DNA of 64,000 nucleotides from Neodontobutis hainanensis (taxonomy: Eukaryota > Chordata > Actinopteri > Gobiiformes > Odontobutidae): positions 2,931,501-2,995,500 of the forward strand of contig JALDNG010000022.1 of the NCBI GenBank assembly GCA_024349245.1. The letters run 5' to 3'. Shown in pieces: positions 61,162 to 64,000 of the stretch. Position numbers and translations under genes: made by a program. Within the stretch, counting starts at the first letter, position 1. Every line of letters begins with the position of its first letter. Under the pieces are notes generated by a model. The model saw only the letters and a program-made list of their open reading frames with translations, ran no database searches and was not told where the DNA came from.

Positions 61162-64000
61162 ACATTTTGTCCAAGGACGAAGCCATGGAATCTTATTGAT
61201 TACTCTGACTGGGCAGGTGCTCATTGTTGATCCATAGATAAGAGATTGCTTTTACTCATTGCCATGGAAGCTAACACAAAGTTTTGCTTGGAAACACAAA
61301 GCAAAGGACAACTCTTTTAGTGGATATGCTGTTATGTTAGACCCACTACAATACAATAACATTAGGGCAGATATCCTTTAAAGGGATTTTTTTTTTCCAC
61401 GGACGCAGACATTTTGTGAGGACGAGGCTCAGTTCTTAACTGTTATTTACGACCTGAATGAGAGTTATGATAATGTGCAGTTTGGAGCAGTGAGTGTTGT
61501 TGCTTGGTATTCAAGGAGCTGTCATTAGTAAAATAAGGACTTCCAAACACAAACAGCATCACGTGCAGCTCATGCAGTATGTCGTCGAGGCTGTTTATAA
61601 TTTAGAAAAGCAATAATGATGTACCTCTTCAGCTTCTTTTGCCTGTCAGAGTGCTTCTTTCGCTAAAAGGGAAGGTCATGCAAGCAAAAACACTGCAGTA
61701 ATCTTCACTCTGTTTTTTTGTGCAGTGAATATTCTTACCTGGTTGCATAATGCAGAATAGAGACTTTCAGGACACAAAGACCAAGAACAGTGCATAATAT
61801 CTGAGAAGAGATACCAGAGAACAATTGCACAGTACCAGGCCAGACTCACCACTAATGACCAAGACATACACTTGATATAATGATATAAAAATGTTTAATA
61901 ATTGCATCTAAATAATACTCTTCGCATGTGTCTATCTTTGACAATTAAACAGTTAAAACTTAATAGAGCCCAGTGGAAGAAGACATTACATACTACCTAG
62001 AGCAGACAAACTGAGCAAGGCTCTTGAAAACTGGCCTCGAGAGCAGTTGTGTTAGCTAGATCCCTGACTCTGCTCTGATTTCAGGACACGTCTTTAAAAA
62101 TATATATATTTGTGCCTGCTGTAAGATTATTTAAATGTATTTAAATGTTATTTAACTAGACATATTCATTCAAACCAATCTTCACTGAAAATAGAATAAT
62201 TTACTTCGAAGAGCAACTCAGACTTGAGACTTTATATTTCCATGCTGTTTTTGAATCATTTGATAAGGCTGATTGAGCTGACCATGAGTATCACTCTCTG
62301 CTGTATGTCACCTGAGCACACCATTATTACCACACAGTGATCACTTGATTGGAGCGCTCATCGGTCACATTCCTCAAGTTAAAATGAACTGTCATTGAAC
62401 CATCTGCTATATTTGATTAACATTGACACACTGAGGGGAAAAAAAAGTCCTGTGGTTTTATACTTGATACTGTGGCACCACATATCCAGCCAGCTCATAC
62501 TCATAAATTATCTCTGCTCTATCAACTTAGTGCAAAATAGCTTGCAATTTTAATGTTGTTTGCTAATATAATAATTTAATGTTACAGTTGGTAACCATCT
62601 TGTTTAATTACACTTCTTTTCAAATGGCTGGAGTTGCTGCTTTTAAACCCATCCCCCTCCCCCTTTCAACCCCCCGCAGACAACACATTCAATTCTCACT
62701 GTTCAAAATCAGCCGTGAAACCAGCCAATTTAATTTTTTATATGATTGGAGCTACGTTAGATGAGACTATACTCACACAGCTGTAACATAAACAACACAT
62801 GTCAATTTCCTGGCAGCTGAACCTGACGTGGAGCCTATAAACATCCAGCACATATACAGGCACTGTATACAGCCTAAGCAGTAAACCTAAATATAGCATT
62901 ATCCAACACTATGCCACCTGCATCTAGTGAGCCTCATTTGATTATATACATAGACCTTATAAATAAACTGCATTGCTTGAAACCTTTGTAAATACAATAT
63001 CTAACAGACTTTCTCATCCTTTAAATAAAAAATGAACCATTCACAAAAAAAGATTAAAGCAAGGGCTTGTGAGTTCAGTGGTGCATTTACTGCTTTATAT
63101 TCATTCACAATGTCAGTCGACCTTGGGATTCTTCTTTAAATCTGTTTGCACACCACATGTTTATGGCAGACTGGAAACGCAGCATGCAGCAGACTTTATT
63201 GACAAGTGCAGCCTTCAGGGTAGTGTTTTTATCCCTGGGTGACCAGAAGAGGGCCGTGCTGCACAAGGCCGCAGGGCTAAATAAAAAATATGTTGGTAAA
63301 TGTAGCAGTTAAACTTAACAAAGCGATCGGTAGCACAATGTGGAATAACTCAAGGTTTCTGGTGCCCTGTGGAATGACTCCATTTGACACTGTATCAACA
63401 GTTTAAAGTGATACGCACCCAAAGGCCTCACTAACTCAAGGTCATAGTTGCACTAAGCCTAAAAATGTCATCTGCTAATAAAAGAACTGAATGTTTCCAG
63501 CACATTTCTCTGTGCACCATCTGAGTGCATCTGAGCATCTTCACCAGCCTCGAGGGACAAACATGTGCCACCTCCCACGCTGCGAAAAAGTACGACTTGT
63601 CACACTAACCCATCCACCGTACTGAAGTTTGTCCTCACTCAATACAACTTGCTTCCATTGCTATTACTGTCATTTGCTGTTAGCTTAGTGAAAACTGTAA
63701 ATTGTTTTTGGTTGGAGGCAGTGAGCCAGGAAGTCCGATTCTGGGACAGAGTGGGAGGCACTTGCCAGAACCACTGTGGGAATCTGGTCTGTATTGTAAT
63801 AAATGTAAAAATACTCAGGTAAACAAACTGATATGGGAGGAATGACTGAGCTGAGAGGATCGCTCACAAGGGGGTGGCACACACAAGCGGTAACAAATGG
63901 TAAATCACTGTAAGCCTGTGTTTTGGGTCACAGCAGTTATCAATTGCCTGTGTTGGCTGTGGTCAGGGAGGATTACTCAGTTTGATTTGTTTTTACATTT
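61162..64000. other. Intergenic DNA, no gene recognised
   Basis: AT-rich sequence. The open frames (for example 63565-63822, 85 codons) show no conserved motif or splice-consistent neighbour. Confidence 0.6.

Overview
The window reads as nuclear DNA from a ray-finned (teleost) fish. Genes are split into many short exons with GT-AG introns. The proteins are vertebrate-specific families, and the spaces between exons carry Tc1/mariner relics, a THAP9/P-element-like insertion, a non-LTR retrotransposon tail and a widespread teleost interspersed repeat. There are no operons, CRISPR arrays or prokaryotic signals.

Layout: (1) 1-18,000, minus strand: reps2, an EH-domain RalBP1-associated endocytic adaptor. 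Its 18 coding exons join in phase to 629 residues. Intron 1 holds a 24-bp minisatellite. (2) 18,000-26,270: intergenic, built around a roughly 1.1-kb palindromic element that is split by a 2,087-bp P-element-like insertion with an 8-bp target duplication, plus a short Tc1 derivative. (3) 26,277-46,200, minus strand: a type II cadherin best matched to cdh24. Its 13 coding exons join in phase to 1,240 residues, and an upstream non-coding exon lies near 46.1 kb. Both the prodomain and the cytoplasmic tail are much longer than in mammalian CDH24. (4) 46,200-51,180: intergenic, with a near-full-length decayed Tc1 element. (5) 51,181-52,278, minus strand: single-exon psmb11, the thymoproteasome beta5t subunit, with an extra segment of about 50 residues. 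(6) 52,984-60,336, plus strand: a SEL1L3-like gene of 23 coding exons (1,020 residues), head-to-head with psmb11. (7) 60,340-64,000: a coding-like tail just after that gene, then no recognisable gene.

The genes do not form one pathway: endocytic adaptor, adhesion receptor, thymic proteasome subunit, and a secretory-pathway Sel1-repeat membrane protein. The cdh24-psmb11 adjacency matches mammalian 14q11.2, whereas reps2 (X-linked in humans) and the SEL1L3-like gene are different neighbours. The most unusual items are the nested P-element/palindrome, the enlarged cadherin, the insertion in beta5t, the shared psmb11/SEL1L3-like promoter region, and a 36-bp minisatellite piece repeated exactly and inverted about 34 kb away. 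I found no evidence of a wholly new biological system. Exon boundaries were set by hand from splice signals, reading phase and remembered family sequences, without alignment software.
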